DNA of 35,099 nucleotides from Cellulosilyticum sp. (GTDB taxonomy: Bacteria > Bacillota > Clostridia > Lachnospirales > Cellulosilyticaceae): assembly GCA_017941635.1 (NCBI GenBank), contig JAGAVZ010000277.1, positions 1 to 35,099 of the forward strand. Direction: 5' to 3'. The position numbers and the translations under genes are program-made. Positions 9,569-18,908 of the stretch are shown in pieces (position 1 is the stretch's first letter; the number at the start of each line of letters is the position of its first letter). Below the pieces are notes generated by a model. It was not told the DNA's origin. It made no database searches and saw only the letters and a list, made by a program, of their open reading frames with translations.

Positions 9569-9735
9569 CTTCTAAAATCCCTCCTTATAAAACACTTACC
9601 TAATTGTACTTCTTCTATCTGACAATGACGCTCTTTTTCCTTAGCATCATAACATATGGCTACTGCTAGACTTCTTCCATTGCCCCGTATCATACTTTTA
9701 CTCATATCATACTTTAGCCTTGTTAATAAACTCAC
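9553..9735 (-). pseudogene. C-terminal remnant of a second DUF1703-type protein, copy 2
   Basis: An open frame of about 60 codons contains LAVAICYDAKEK then ERHCQIEE, nearly the same as the C-terminus of the pseudogene at 748-1550 (LAICYDSKEK, RHCKIEE). Over about 54 bases the two DNA stretches agree at roughly 41 positions by eye. Before this, LKYDMSKS resembles the ELKW/YD-x-S motif of the PD-(D/E)XK nuclease part of this family, but the stretch that should separate the two is missing. This is a deletion remnant that still has its original terminator. It lies in the same orientation as copy 1, on the other side of the Wadjet operon. Confidence 0.7.
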
Positions 9736-9806
9736 TCAAATGATTACTTAAACACCTAATGCCCTTTCTACTATTGGTACCATTTTAAAGTGGCTAATTT
9801 TGTCTC

Positions 9807-9856
9807 AAAAAATACTATTACATAAGCTAACGATCACTCATGTAATAGTATTTTTT
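9807..9856 (-). terminator. Terminator after the SNF2 helicase gene
   Basis: A perfect 17-bp stem (9807-9823 with 9840-9856) and a 16-base loop, with A6 at one foot and T6 at the other, placed 18 bases after the helicase stop. Confidence 0.85.
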
Positions 9857-9873
9857 CTTCATTCTCTATAACT

Positions 9874-12800
9874 CTAAGACTGTAATAACTCTAGTATTTC
9901 TTCTCTTGTGAAGCTTCCTGTACTCATCCCTTCACCTGATAGCACTTGGTCTGCTAATTCTTTTTTAAGGGTTTGGATTTTAACAATATTCTCCTCAATC
10001 GTTCCTTTAGCAATTAACTTATAAACACTCACCACATTTTGTTGACCAATACGGTGTGCTCTATCTGTGGCTTGATTTTCTACAGCTATATTCCACCATG
10101 GATCATAATGAATTACAATATCTGCTGACGTTAAATTAAGTCCTGTTCCCCCTGCTTTAAGTGAAATACAAAATACAGGTGTCTCATCTTGGTTAAAAGC
10201 ATCCACCATCTGCATACGTTTCTCTTTAGAGGTTGAACCTGTAAGGAGATAGTAATTAATTTTTTCACGCTCTAATCGCTGCTTAAGAGTATCTAACATA
10301 CTCGTAAACTGAGAGAAAATCAAAATCTTATGTCCACCATTCATCGCATTTTGAATCAGTTCCATACATACATCTAGTTTAGCTGAATCTCCCTTATAAT
10401 CTTCATACAATAAACCTGGGTCACAGCAGATTTGTCTAAGCTTTGTGAGCTCAGATAAAATCTGAATCTTAGATTGCTTGAAGTCTTCATCTGTTTGACC
10501 ATCTAGCATCAATCTCAGCTTTTCTACATTCGCATCATATAGTTTTTGTTGCTCACCAGATAAGATGACATATTGATTTTCCTCAAGTTTATTTGGTAAA
10601 TCGGTGAGTACTTCTTTTTTCAGACGTCTTAGCGTAAAGGGTTGAATCATCTTTTGTAAGCGTTTAATAGCAACTTCATCTTTTCCTTGAATAATAGGCT
10701 GCTCAAGCTCTTCTTTAAATCTTGTATAAGAATATAAAAAGCCTGGCATTAAATAATCAAATAAACTCCATAACTCACTTAATCGATTTTCAATCGGTGT
10801 ACCTGTTAAAGCGAGTTTAAAATCTGCTTTAATGGCCTTAACTGCCTTAGCTGCTTGTGTATTATGATTTTTAATATATTGTCCTTCATCAATAATTTGA
10901 TAAGCAAAGTGTAAATCCTTATAGTATTCAATATCTCTTTTTAATAAATCATAAGAGGTCACTAAGATCTCTTGTCCATTTAATGCTTGAAGCATGGTTT
11001 TTCTTTCTTCTGTACCACCAATCATTAATCTCACTGTTAACTCAGGTGCAAATTTTTCGATTTCCGCTTTCCAGTTAAAAACTAAAGAAGCTGGGCAGAC
11101 AATTAATGTTCTTAACTCATTTTGTGCTTTAGCTTCTTGATATTCAGATAATAAGAAAGTAATCACTTGCAAAGTTTTCCCAAGCCCCATGTCATCTGCT
11201 AATATGCCACCAAATCCATTGTGTTTTAAGGTTTTAATCCATAAGAATCCTCTTTTTTGATATTCTCTTAAAGTCTCTTCTAAGCTTACTGGTACTTCAA
11301 AATCATTATCTTCTACGGTTTTCATATGACGTATTAATTCTTTAAAAGCTTTATTCTTAGTCGTTTTAAGGGATTGATGAGATTTAAGCTGACTATCCAG
11401 GTAAAGGGCTCTATACTTAGGCACTTGTACTTGACCACTCTGTAATTGTTCATCCGAAAGTTGAAGACTTTGCTTAAGCTCTAATAAAACTTCCATCTCT
11501 TCTCCTGCTACATTAATAAAGTCACCATTTTTTAGTCGATAGAAATGTTTCTTTTGCTTATACTGACTTAATAAATCTACTAGTTCTTGATTCGATAAAT
11601 CTTCTGACAACATAGAGAGCTGCATTAAATCTCCATTAAGCGAAATGCCTACTGCAACCTTAGGACTTGGTTTCACTTTTAAACGTTTTAGCTTGTCTGA
11701 TATATAAACTTGTGCAAGCTCACTCATTTTCTCAATGCCTTGAGTTAATAAATCATAAATCTTATCCTCATCCGAAACAACTACTTGTTTTTCCTTCTCA
11801 TCATAACTTGTGGCATATGTCATAACCAATCTTTCTACTACTTTTTCACTTACTAAATCTCTTAGTAACATCTCCTTTGAACTGTCAAATACACTATAAC
11901 GTTTATCATCATAAAGAACCTCTGCTCTACATGTAATCCAATCCGTCTGAGGTACATCTAAATAAATCTCAAAGGTAGCTGGTATCACATCATAATCTAG
12001 GGGATTAAAATCCTGTTTATGGCATACATAAAATGCTTCTAAACTTGGTAATAATTCTCTACAAAATATAGGCACATCTTGCTTTTCAATATAGGCACAT
12101 CGATTAGGAATATTGGCCATACAACTTAAGAAGTCTTGGATTGACTCTGTTTCTTTTAAACTACTTTGATATACTTTGCCTTCATGAAAATATACATTTT
12201 GTGTCTTACAACGCATGCCAAAGAAGTATTTCAATTTAACTAAAATCCCCTCTCCACTTCCCTCAATGGTAAGTTCACGTGGCAACTTCTCATCCGTTAA
12301 GTGCCATATTTTCTCCTTTTCATCATCTATATCCGCTCGAAAAGAGCGTCCCTGCATTAACTGAATAAATGTCTCTAACTGTTCAGGATTAAGTTGTAAA
12401 TTTTTAGGATTCGGCCTACCAAAATAATAGTAGCTTGTTGGTGGCTTCTCTCTTAATGAATGCTCTACACATTGACAAATAAATTGAACCAATGGTCTAT
12501 CTTCTTCTCTAAATGCATTCATATGATGGGTAAACTTTAATTTTTGACCATATAAATGGTAGCTTTGTTCTTTCATTTTATGATAAAAATCTATTGTATC
12601 CTTAAGCACATACATCTGATTAACGCCTAATTTAAAATTTAAGCTTATTTTTAAATCTGACGTAATTGTTAAAAAGGGGTCTACTCTTATTTGTCCCTGA
12701 GTATCTTGTTCAACAATCGGCAATGTTCTTTTTTCTACTTTTTTTGTAAGTAATTCTTTAAAAATAGGCGTTGTAGATCGTATTTCTTTTTGTAGAGAAC

Positions 12801-13197
12801 TAGTTGCTTTGTTAAATGGGTTTATCTGCCCCATAAGTTGTGCCAACATTTGATGGTCATTATCCCAATCTGTATAGGATAATATTTCCTCTTCATAGTT
12901 CTCTTGATAAGCTTTGTATTCTATTAAAACTGCCACACAATGCTTACAGAGTCCTGAATAACTATAAAAAGCAGGGCACTCACAATTAACTTCTCCAATT
13001 TCATCATGCATCACATCATAATCTATAGTGACATCATATTTTGATTTACCACTTCCTTTAACAGTAGCTTCAATGATGTCTAGCTCTGCTTCATTTGTTA
13101 CATAAAATTCTAAAATCTTATCTGCATTATAAATGTCTCGCCCCTTATTATAAGTCGTTACATTCGTTTTATTACGAATATCTGTCATCGTAAGCAT
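9874..13197 (-). CDS. SWIM zinc-finger SNF2-family helicase
   Basis: A bacterial Swi2/Snf2 double-stranded DNA translocase of 1107 residues. The start chosen is the ATG at 13197, seven bases after AAGGAG; an ATG two codons earlier is too close to that site. Counting from that upstream ATG, a SWIM zinc finger lies near 74-88 (CECP, then CKH), followed by a long bacterial SNF2-associated domain to about 630. The helicase core follows: Walker A DMGLGKT at 671-677, DEGQ at 772-775 (usually DEAQ or DEAH), LTGTPIENRLSELWS near 799-813, and the C-terminal lobe with GGTGLNLTSAD and TDRAHRIGQ. It is flanked by its own promoter region and terminator, so it is not part of the jet operon. Related proteins occur widely in Firmicutes, with no settled substrate. 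Confidence 0.93.
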   Translation of the reverse strand: MLTMTDIRNKTNVTTYNKGRDIYNADKILEFYVTNEAELDIIEATVKGSGKSKYDVTIDYDVMHDEIGEVNCECPAFYSYSGLCKHCVAVLIEYKAYQENYEEEILSYTDWDNDHQMLAQLMGQINPFNKATSSLQKEIRSTTPIFKELLTKKVEKRTLPIVEQDTQGQIRVDPFLTITSDLKISLNFKLGVNQMYVLKDTIDFYHKMKEQSYHLYGQKLKFTHHMNAFREEDRPLVQFICQCVEHSLREKPPTSYYYFGRPNPKNLQLNPEQLETFIQLMQGRSFRADIDDEKEKIWHLTDEKLPRELTIEGSGEGILVKLKYFFGMRCKTQNVYFHEGKVYQSSLKETESIQDFLSCMANIPNRCAYIEKQDVPIFCRELLPSLEAFYVCHKQDFNPLDYDVIPATFEIYLDVPQTDWITCRAEVLYDDKRYSVFDSSKEMLLRDLVSEKVVERLVMTYATSYDEKEKQVVVSDEDKIYDLLTQGIEKMSELAQVYISDKLKRLKVKPSPKVAVGISLNGDLMQLSMLSEDLSNQELVDLLSQYKQKKHFYRLKNGDFINVAGEEMEVLLELKQSLQLSDEQLQSGQVQVPKYRALYLDSQLKSHQSLKTTKNKAFKELIRHMKTVEDNDFEVPVSLEETLREYQKRGFLWIKTLKHNGFGGILADDMGLGKTLQVITFLLSEYQEAKAQNELRTLIVCPASLVFNWKAEIEKFAPELTVRLMIGGTEERKTMLQALNGQEILVTSYDLLKRDIEYYKDLHFAYQIIDEGQYIKNHNTQAAKAVKAIKADFKLALTGTPIENRLSELWSLFDYLMPGFLYSYTRFKEELEQPIIQGKDEVAIKRLQKMIQPFTLRRLKKEVLTDLPNKLEENQYVILSGEQQKLYDANVEKLRLMLDGQTDEDFKQSKIQILSELTKLRQICCDPGLLYEDYKGDSAKLDVCMELIQNAMNGGHKILIFSQFTSMLDTLKQRLEREKINYYLLTGSTSKEKRMQMVDAFNQDETPVFCISLKAGGTGLNLTSADIVIHYDPWWNIAVENQATDRAHRIGQQNVVSVYKLIAKGTIEENIVKIQTLKKELADQVLSGEGMSTGSFTREEILELLQS

Positions 13198-13266
13198 GCC
13201 CATTCTCCTTTTTAAACATGGTTTATCTATTTAATTTGCTTCATCTCAAAAATTTCACACGTATCA

Positions 13267-13324
13267 AATTTATAAAGAACGTCTCTTCTTATTTATAAAT
13301 TCTATATCTACTACATTGATTATA
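13267..13324 (-). promoter_or_regulatory. SNF2 gene upstream region: -10 box and dyad
   Basis: A TATAAT on the minus strand at 13319-13324 has only a weak -35. Downstream of it, AATTTATAAA (13267-13276) and TTTATAAATT (13292-13301) form a 10-15-10 inverted repeat in the leader, either an operator or a weak hairpin. Confidence 0.4.
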
Positions 13325-13402
13325 ATAAAAAGTGTAACAAAATGATACGCTCATGATATTCCATTTTTTCATTCAACCACTTATACAAACGACATCAAAC
13401 TA

Positions 13403-13447
13403 AAATGAGCTATAAAACTAATGAATGTTTAGTTTTATAGCTCATTT
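13403..13447 (-). terminator. Terminator after the dCache chemoreceptor gene
   Basis: A perfect 19-bp stem (13403-13421 with 13429-13447) and a 7-base loop lie about 50 bases after the chemoreceptor stop. T-rich sequence follows on both strands. Confidence 0.85.
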
Positions 13448-13495
13448 ATTTATTCAGACTAATCATTATACATTATATGACAGCCCCTTTTATGT

Positions 13496-15538
13496 TTAAT
13501 TTAATTTAAATCGTTCAATAGATGCTTGTAGTTCTATTGCAATATCATTTAGCTCTCTTGTACGTATTAAAATTTCATCCATATTACTTTCTACTTGTTC
13601 TACAGAAGCATTGACTTCCTCTGCTGCTGCTGCGCTTTCTTCTGATACGGATGCAACTTTTTCCATGTGCTCTACAACCAGTTTTTTGTTATCATTCATC
13701 TGATTGTTTGCATTATGAATCGCTTCCATGCCGCTACTTAATTTTCGGATACTCTCTTCTAATAATAAGAAATGTTCCTTAGTTGCTTCTACAGCTTCTT
13801 GTTGTGCTTCTTGAAGCACTTGATTTTCATTCATGGCACCTTTTACTTGATTTGAATGCGATGAAACCTCTTCAACAATATTTTTAATTTGATCTGTCGA
13901 TTGTCTTGACTGATCTGCAAGCTTACGAATCTCATCTGCTACAACGGCAAATCCTTTACCAGCTTCACCTGCTCTTGCAGCCTCAATACTTGCATTTAAT
14001 GCGAGTAAGTTTGTTTGCTCTGTAATCCCTACAATAATATCACTAATACTTGATATTTTATCAATACTTTCAAGCATCACATCCACTGTTGAAATACTTG
14101 CCTTAGATGTCTCTTCTGCTTTTTTAGCAGTCTCTAAGAGTTCCGTAACACTTTCAATACCTTCTTTGCTTAATTTCGTAGCATTTTCTGAGAGACTTGT
14201 AATACTTTCTACTTCTTGTTGAACTATTTCAAGACTATGGCTTAATTGATCTACTTGTCCATTTGCTTCTTGCGTACTTTCAGCCTGATCCCCTGCACCA
14301 GCTGCTACTGAATTAATAGATTCAGATACTTGGCTTACAGTTTCTCTTGTCATTTCACTTTCATGATCTATTTTTTTAGATACTTCTATCATCTGATCTG
14401 CTTTACTTTTAATATTCTTTAATAAGCCTGATACATCACCAATCATCGTATTGACTGCACCTTGAAGTACCGCTAGTTCATCATTACCTTTTACCTCTAA
14501 TGACTCTGTAAAATCACCTTCTGCTACTTTTAAAGTCGCTAATTTTACTTTATTAATTTCTGCCACTAAATGTTTTACACTTAAAATAGCAACACCAATG
14601 GCAATGATAATCCCCAAGACTGTAAAGAGCCAAATTGTCATTCTAATCTCAGAAAGACTCGCTTTTGTTTCTTCTTCACCCATGAAACTTGCAATAGTCC
14701 AACCTGTAATTTCTTCTTTTGTAAGTTCTACGTGATATCCTATCCCATCTATCATGAATTGATGGTTTGTATCCTCCATATCACCTTTAGCAAATTCAAC
14801 AATTTTTGTATCTTGAAGTAACTCTTCAGTAATCTGATTTTCTACATCACTCACTAGAAGTTTTCCATTTTGATCAAGTAATATGACAAAGCCCGTATTC
14901 ATGATATTAATACTATTAATGTAATTTCTGACTTTATCTGCTTCTATATCTAATCGCACAACACCAATTAATTCTTCTTTATTAATTGGCTGTGAAATAG
15001 AGAGAATTTCTTTCCCTGTTTCTTCATCCATATAGAAACCTGTATAATAACTATAAATCGTATGTATCGCTTCTTTATCTATACAATTTTTAAACCAGTC
15101 TTCATTTGAATAATCAGTACCACTTGTATATTCATATAATGTTCTATGATTACCATCTTCTTTTAACTCTGTCCATGTATCAAGATTTTCATGTCTTGCT
15201 AGTGCATAGCTCATTCTTACCGAACCATCTGTTACTTTTACTGCACCTGATAAAATTCTTGATAGTTCTTTGGCATTTTCTTCGAGACTTTCTGTTTCCA
15301 CCTTTTTGAATTCATTATTTCTAGTCATTAAATCTACAGGAAGACTTAGTGTCTTTAAATACCTTTGAAACCCCTTTTTAGTTTCATCCAACATTTGTTT
15401 GCTTATCATTTTAGCATTATCGTTTAGAATATCTTTTATTTTATGACTATTGATGATACCACTTATAATCATAATAAACAAAACTACTCCAATGAATATA
15501 CAAGCTATTTTTGCCCCTAAACTTTTTGTCTTTTTCAT
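13496..15538 (-). CDS. Methyl-accepting chemotaxis protein with dCache sensor
   Basis: A full-length 680-residue transmembrane chemoreceptor. TM1 is at about 9-28. An extracellular double-Cache-type domain spans about 30-295, with the Cache-like motif [11 protein letters not shown] and the segment [14 protein letters not shown]2 is at about 297-321, followed by a HAMP domain near 322-378 and a long cytoplasmic signalling hairpin. The tip reads [19 protein letters not shown] followed by [18 protein letters not shown], the CheA/CheW contact region. The ATG at 15538 follows a strong AAGGAGGA site. Cache sensors usually bind amino acids, carboxylates or similar small molecules, but the ligand cannot be read from sequence. 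The gene stands alone between two terminators. Confidence 0.95.
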   Translation of the reverse strand: MKKTKSLGAKIACIFIGVVLFIMIISGIINSHKIKDILNDNAKMISKQMLDETKKGFQRYLKTLSLPVDLMTRNNEFKKVETESLEENAKELSRILSGAVKVTDGSVRMSYALARHENLDTWTELKEDGNHRTLYEYTSGTDYSNEDWFKNCIDKEAIHTIYSYYTGFYMDEETGKEILSISQPINKEELIGVVRLDIEADKVRNYINSINIMNTGFVILLDQNGKLLVSDVENQITEELLQDTKIVEFAKGDMEDTNHQFMIDGIGYHVELTKEEITGWTIASFMGEEETKASLSEIRMTIWLFTVLGIIIAIGVAILSVKHLVAEINKVKLATLKVAEGDFTESLEVKGNDELAVLQGAVNTMIGDVSGLLKNIKSKADQMIEVSKKIDHESEMTRETVSQVSESINSVAAGAGDQAESTQEANGQVDQLSHSLEIVQQEVESITSLSENATKLSKEGIESVTELLETAKKAEETSKASISTVDVMLESIDKISSISDIIVGITEQTNLLALNASIEAARAGEAGKGFAVVADEIRKLADQSRQSTDQIKNIVEEVSSHSNQVKGAMNENQVLQEAQQEAVEATKEHFLLLEESIRKLSSGMEAIHNANNQMNDNKKLVVEHMEKVASVSEESAAAAEEVNASVEQVESNMDEILIRTRELNDIAIELQASIERFKLN

Positions 15539-15733
15539 ATAATCCTCCTTTTTATTCTTGTATATTTTGATAAATATAAATATTTAATAAAGATTTAATC
15601 ATTATTTTATATTATTTATTCATAAAAAAACAACAAAAATAAACAATAAATAAGCAAATATTTAATTTTGTCTCAAAAATATTATTCCATATCTGTAAAC
15701 TACTAAAATCCTTACTGACTATTTGCATAGATA

Positions 15734-15768
15734 AAAAGGAATGTCTCTATGCCGTAGACATTCCTTTT
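15734..15768 (-). terminator. Terminator after the unrecognised membrane-anchored protein gene
   Basis: Arms of 12 bp (15734-15745 and 15757-15768) with an 11-base loop, ending in TTTT on both strands, 12 bases after the stop at 15781. Confidence 0.8.
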
Positions 15769-15780
15769 ACATTCATTAGA

Positions 15781-16581
15781 CTATTGTGTAATATACTTAC
15801 TTATCTTAAAGAAAGGATAACACATCACTACCATTATACAATACCTTAATTTTAACTTATAACACCCTTCTACTTCACTATAATAGTACACTGCATCTCT
15901 CTTTTCATATGTACGATTCCACCATTGTTTTATCACTTGGTCTAATGGCTGCAACGCAACAATAGGATCAACTCCTATTGTTTCTTTACTTTCTTTAACC
16001 CATTGTAAATGTTCTTCAATCATTGGTCTTGCTTCTTCTACTTCTTCATAAAATTTAATCTCCGTATGTGGAATTTCAATTAATTCTTCTAAAATGTCTG
16101 CCCCCACACTAGGCTCATAAATTAATCCTGATTGAATATGCTTTTCATCATTTAAAGCAGTCTCTAATAAAAAATAGTGCATACAAGATATTTTATCAAT
16201 TCCCTTGCTAAATTCCTTATGTTTATAAACCTTATAAAAAGCAATAGATGCTACTGTACTTTCTATATCATTAATAAAATATCGTATATAAGATTCCACA
16301 TTTGCATTCTGATGCTTTAATAATTTTAAAAAAGCACTATCCTGCTCTTTTACCTTATAATCATCTACCCACCTAAAGCCTTGCTTTGTAAGTTCTTTAG
16401 TTACTTGCTCTACAAAATTTAAATTCATTCCTTCAACTTTCCAAAAGTCCCACTCTTCTAGTGCTTTCTCTGCATGATAACACTCTTGCTTTTGAATCTT
16501 TCTTGCAAAAAATAAAATCCTTAGTATATACGCTGTCCCTATAAATGCAAGAATCAGTAGGATGATTCCTATTATCAACAT
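15781..16581 (-). CDS. Unrecognised protein with an N-terminal membrane anchor
   Basis: I do not recognise this 266-residue protein. The frame is open further upstream (to 16653), but the ATG at 16581 is preceded by a run of six G at the right distance for a ribosome site, and it begins directly with a hydrophobic segment. Residues 2-26 (LIIGIILLILAFIGTAYILR) form one transmembrane helix. The rest is a largely helical cytoplasmic region with many charged and aromatic residues. A short hydrophobic patch lies near the C-terminus. It has its own terminator and sits downstream of the 40-residue ORF, whose terminator separates the two. No catalytic motif is visible. Confidence 0.65.
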   Translation of the reverse strand: MLIIGIILLILAFIGTAYILRILFFARKIQKQECYHAEKALEEWDFWKVEGMNLNFVEQVTKELTKQGFRWVDDYKVKEQDSAFLKLLKHQNANVESYIRYFINDIESTVASIAFYKVYKHKEFSKGIDKISCMHYFLLETALNDEKHIQSGLIYEPSVGADILEELIEIPHTEIKFYEEVEEARPMIEEHLQWVKESKETIGVDPIVALQPLDQVIKQWWNRTYEKRDAVYYYSEVEGCYKLKLRYCIMVVMCYPFFKISKYITQ

Positions 16582-16646
16582 TGCATTCCCCCCACTCTGT
16601 TTTATTACTATATATATTAAGACTATGTACACTACATGCAAAGAAA

Positions 16647-16674
16647 AAAGCAATAGCTCTACGACTATTGCTTT
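16647..16674 (-). terminator. Terminator of the 40-residue ORF transcript
   Basis: Arms AAAGCAATAG (16647-16656) and CTATTGCTTT (16665-16674) with an 8-base loop, followed by six T on the minus strand. The TAG stop of the small ORF is the first triplet of one arm. Confidence 0.85.
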
Positions 16675-16787
16675 GCTCCCAAACGCATCTCAACCCAGTT
16701 TTCACTTACATGTCTAATATATTCCCAGCCTCTGGACTCTAGCCACTCCATAGATACTTTTCGTAAATCCCATTGTACGATAACCAT
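16665..16787 (-). CDS. Small Trp-rich ORF, 40 residues, unrecognised
   Basis: A 40-codon frame starts at the ATG at 16787, with GAGGTGAG as ribosome site 5-6 bases upstream, and stops at a TAG inside a terminator hairpin. The product begins MVIVQWDLRKVSMEWLESRG and contains four Trp (residues 6, 15, 21, 31), with mixed charges and no membrane segment. A promoter, a leader of about 280 bases with inverted repeats, this ORF and the terminator make a complete transcription unit. I know no family for it. It could be a small protein, a leader peptide, or a translated part of a regulatory RNA. Confidence 0.6.
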   Translation of the reverse strand: MVIVQWDLRKVSMEWLESRGWEYIRHVSENWVEMRLGAKQ

Positions 16788-16856
16788 TATCTCACCTCGT
16801 CATTTGTTATTTACTTAAGTATCTCCTGTAAAACTGAGTTTTAATCACATTTGGCT

Positions 16857-16882
16857 ATATTCTATAACTGTCTATAGAATAT
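16857..16882. repeat. Perfect 10-6-10 inverted repeat upstream of the small ORF
   Basis: ATATTCTATA and TATAGAATAT are separated by ACTGTC. This can be a hairpin in the leader RNA or a protein-binding dyad with the six-base spacing seen in CRP/FNR-type sites. It lies 70 bases upstream of the small ORF start. Confidence 0.6.
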
Positions 16883-16948
16883 ATTGAATCACGTTTCTAA
16901 AACTCTTACTTACCTGGTCCCATAATACTATTTCCCAAATTAACTCTA

Positions 16949-17021
16949 CTAATTTATTTTAACTTTGAACAAGCCCCAATCTCGTTCAAAGACCCCAAGT
17001 ATCTCTACAAAAATAAATTAG
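16949..17021 (-). other. Structured leader element (nested stems)
   Basis: An outer 12-bp perfect stem (16949-16960 with 17010-17021) encloses an 8-bp hairpin CTTTGAAC/GTTCAAAG (16963-16970 with 16984-16991) with a 13-base loop. On the minus strand two G-rich segments, GAGATACTTGGGG and GAGATTGGGG, sit respectively in the single-stranded linker and in the hairpin loop. The arrangement looks like a folded cis-acting or stand-alone RNA. It matches no riboswitch class I can name. Confidence 0.5.
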
Positions 17022-17073
17022 CCCTACCTCAAAACACGTTATAAAAATTGTTAATTTTTATATAACTATTATC

Positions 17074-17103
17074 AGAATATCACATCTTATATAATTAATT
17101 CAA
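17074..17103 (-). promoter_or_regulatory. Promoter of the structured leader and small ORF
   Basis: Minus-strand TTGAAT (17098-17103), an 18-base spacer, then TATTCT (17074-17079) preceded by TG one base away, an extended -10. The transcript should start near 17067. Confidence 0.6.
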
Positions 17104-17218
17104 TACTTTAAACTATTTTTTCCATTTTACACATATTTTTTATCGAATTTATAGAGAATTATCTGTCATTTTCCACAGTAATTCCTTATGCCTATAAATT
17201 GATATTGCTATATCAAAA

Positions 17219-17276
17219 ATGCTCCTCTCACGAGAGATAGCTTTATTATTTTAACTATCTCTCCTAAAAGGAGCAT
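17219..17276 (-). terminator. Interrupted hairpin terminator after the second chemoreceptor
   Basis: An outer 8-bp stem (17219-17226 with 17269-17276) and an inner 9-bp stem (17232-17240 with 17255-17263) are separated by a symmetric 5/5 internal loop. On the minus strand a T5 run follows. Confidence 0.75.
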
Positions 17277-17300
17277 CTTATTATTTTGAATCACTTCTTG

Positions 17301-18681
17301 TTATTCCTTACTCATTTGCTGACCAATCTGTTCCACTACCTGATAAATAGCATTCGATTGATGTACCATTCTATTGATAGCCTTGGTAATTTCTGATATT
17401 TCACCATCATTATGTTCGTTCTTTTCTAAAAGTCTTTCTATATTATCTTCAATATGCTGAATTTGATTAATAAAAGCTTTGATGACATGAATAATATGCT
17501 TCATCACTTTCTTTAATTGCTTCAGATACTTTGGTAACATCTGCTGTAACCATTGCTGTTAATTCCTTTATCTTTTCACCATATGAAGTAGATTCAGCTG
17601 CAAGCTTCTTAACCTCATCTGCAATCACGCTAAATCCTTTTCCCATCTCTCCACTTCTAGCTGCTTCAATATTCGCATTGAGAGCAAGCAGTTCTGTTTG
17701 ATCTGCAATACTTGTGATATGCTCTAAAACTTGACCAATAACCTTTATTTTAGACTGTAGCTCATTCATACAATCTTTACTATAATCATTCTTTTCTTTA
17801 ATCATATCCATAGATTTTAAGAAACGTCCCATATGTACTTTATTCTGGTTTGTTACATTAGTTAATTCTGAATTGGTATCTTGTGTAATTTGGGCTTGTT
17901 CTACCACTTCATGAACAATATCACTTACCTTATGAATAACACTTCTTGTATCCTGAGCTGATACTACAATATTTCTAGAACTTAGTGCAATTTCTTCTAT
18001 AGAATGCTCAACTTCAGTAGCTGCTATTGATGTTTCTTTTATACGTTCCTCTACTGTTTCAATTGCTTGTCTTACCACTCTTTCATCTGACTTACTCTTT
18101 TCTAAATAGCCATTAATCTCTTTATTTAAAGCATTAGACTCTCTTAACATCACACTTGTTCGCTCTGCTAAAGTTAATAATACTAAAATTAACATTGCCA
18201 GTTGGACCAAAAAGAAAATTAAATGTATTGGTATCCATCCAAAATCTGCTTCATAGTTTAGCTTAAAGATACTTGCTACAACTTCTCCCACTATAATGCC
18301 ACCAAAGGTAAATGCGAAACTAATCTTGATTAATCTTTTATTGAAATATAATGTAGCAACAAGGATTGGTAACATCAGCAATAGCATCCCATTTGCATAA
18401 GCTGTTCCATAAACTGCCCCAGTACAACCTGTTGTCCCAATTAATATAATCCATTTAATATGTTCTTCATTTTTAACAAATTTATGGGCATTAATAATAA
18501 CCAATATACTTACTAAATTAATTGCCGTTAATATATATGCACATAATCCACTAATTTGAAATATCCCAACATAATATAAGCCAAGTAAAATAAATGGTAT
18601 CCATATAATTTTTTTATATAGCTTCTGAATCATTTGATTAACTAATAACTCATTCTCTCTAATATAATTTGCTTCCTCCAT
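17301..18681 (-). pseudogene. Methyl-accepting chemotaxis protein broken by a frameshift
   Basis: The upstream frame gives 404 residues. Several hydrophobic segments (about residues 27-175) lack an extracellular sensor domain; coiled coil follows, then the tip [20 protein letters not shown] with [19 protein letters not shown]. It stops early, just after [11 protein letters not shown]. In the next frame the coiled coil resumes at once as [19 protein letters not shown] and runs to a normal end. Removing one T from the four-T run near 17474-17477 restores a continuous protein of about 459 residues with the signalling arms balanced around the tip. It is therefore either a recent single-base pseudogene, a phase-variable gene, or a sequencing error. 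If real, the shift removes the C-terminal return arm and should abolish signalling. Confidence 0.85.
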
Positions 18682-18784
18682 CTTGTTCTCCCTCTAAAAC
18701 GATTTTACTTAGCACACCTTAGCATACTTTCTTAGCAATACACAATAATTATTGTAAATAATACTATTTATGTTCACAAAAAAA

Positions 18785-18818
18785 GCGAGTATCTCCTTAT
18801 CCAAAAGTTTATACTCGC
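18785..18818 (-). terminator. Terminator after ddh
   Basis: Arms GCGAGTAT (18785-18792) and ATACTCGC (18811-18818), with T7 following on the minus strand, about 90 bases after the ddh stop. Confidence 0.8.
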
Positions 18819-18908
18819 CTTTATATCTATAATAAATTCATTTACTTGTCTTAAGTTCAATTCAACTTAGTTCACTTTAATCTACTTATCGAACCTAGCA
18901 TACTAAAC

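Noticed and set aside
15539-15733. Possible c-di-GMP (GEMM) riboswitch before the dCache chemoreceptor
   Set aside because: The conserved GEMM blocks are absent; the region is only AT-rich.
16433-16705. 90-codon minus-strand frame overlapping two other genes
   Set aside because: It crosses the terminator at 16647-16674 and lies out of frame with both the 40-residue ORF and the membrane-anchored protein, each of which has a better ribosome site.
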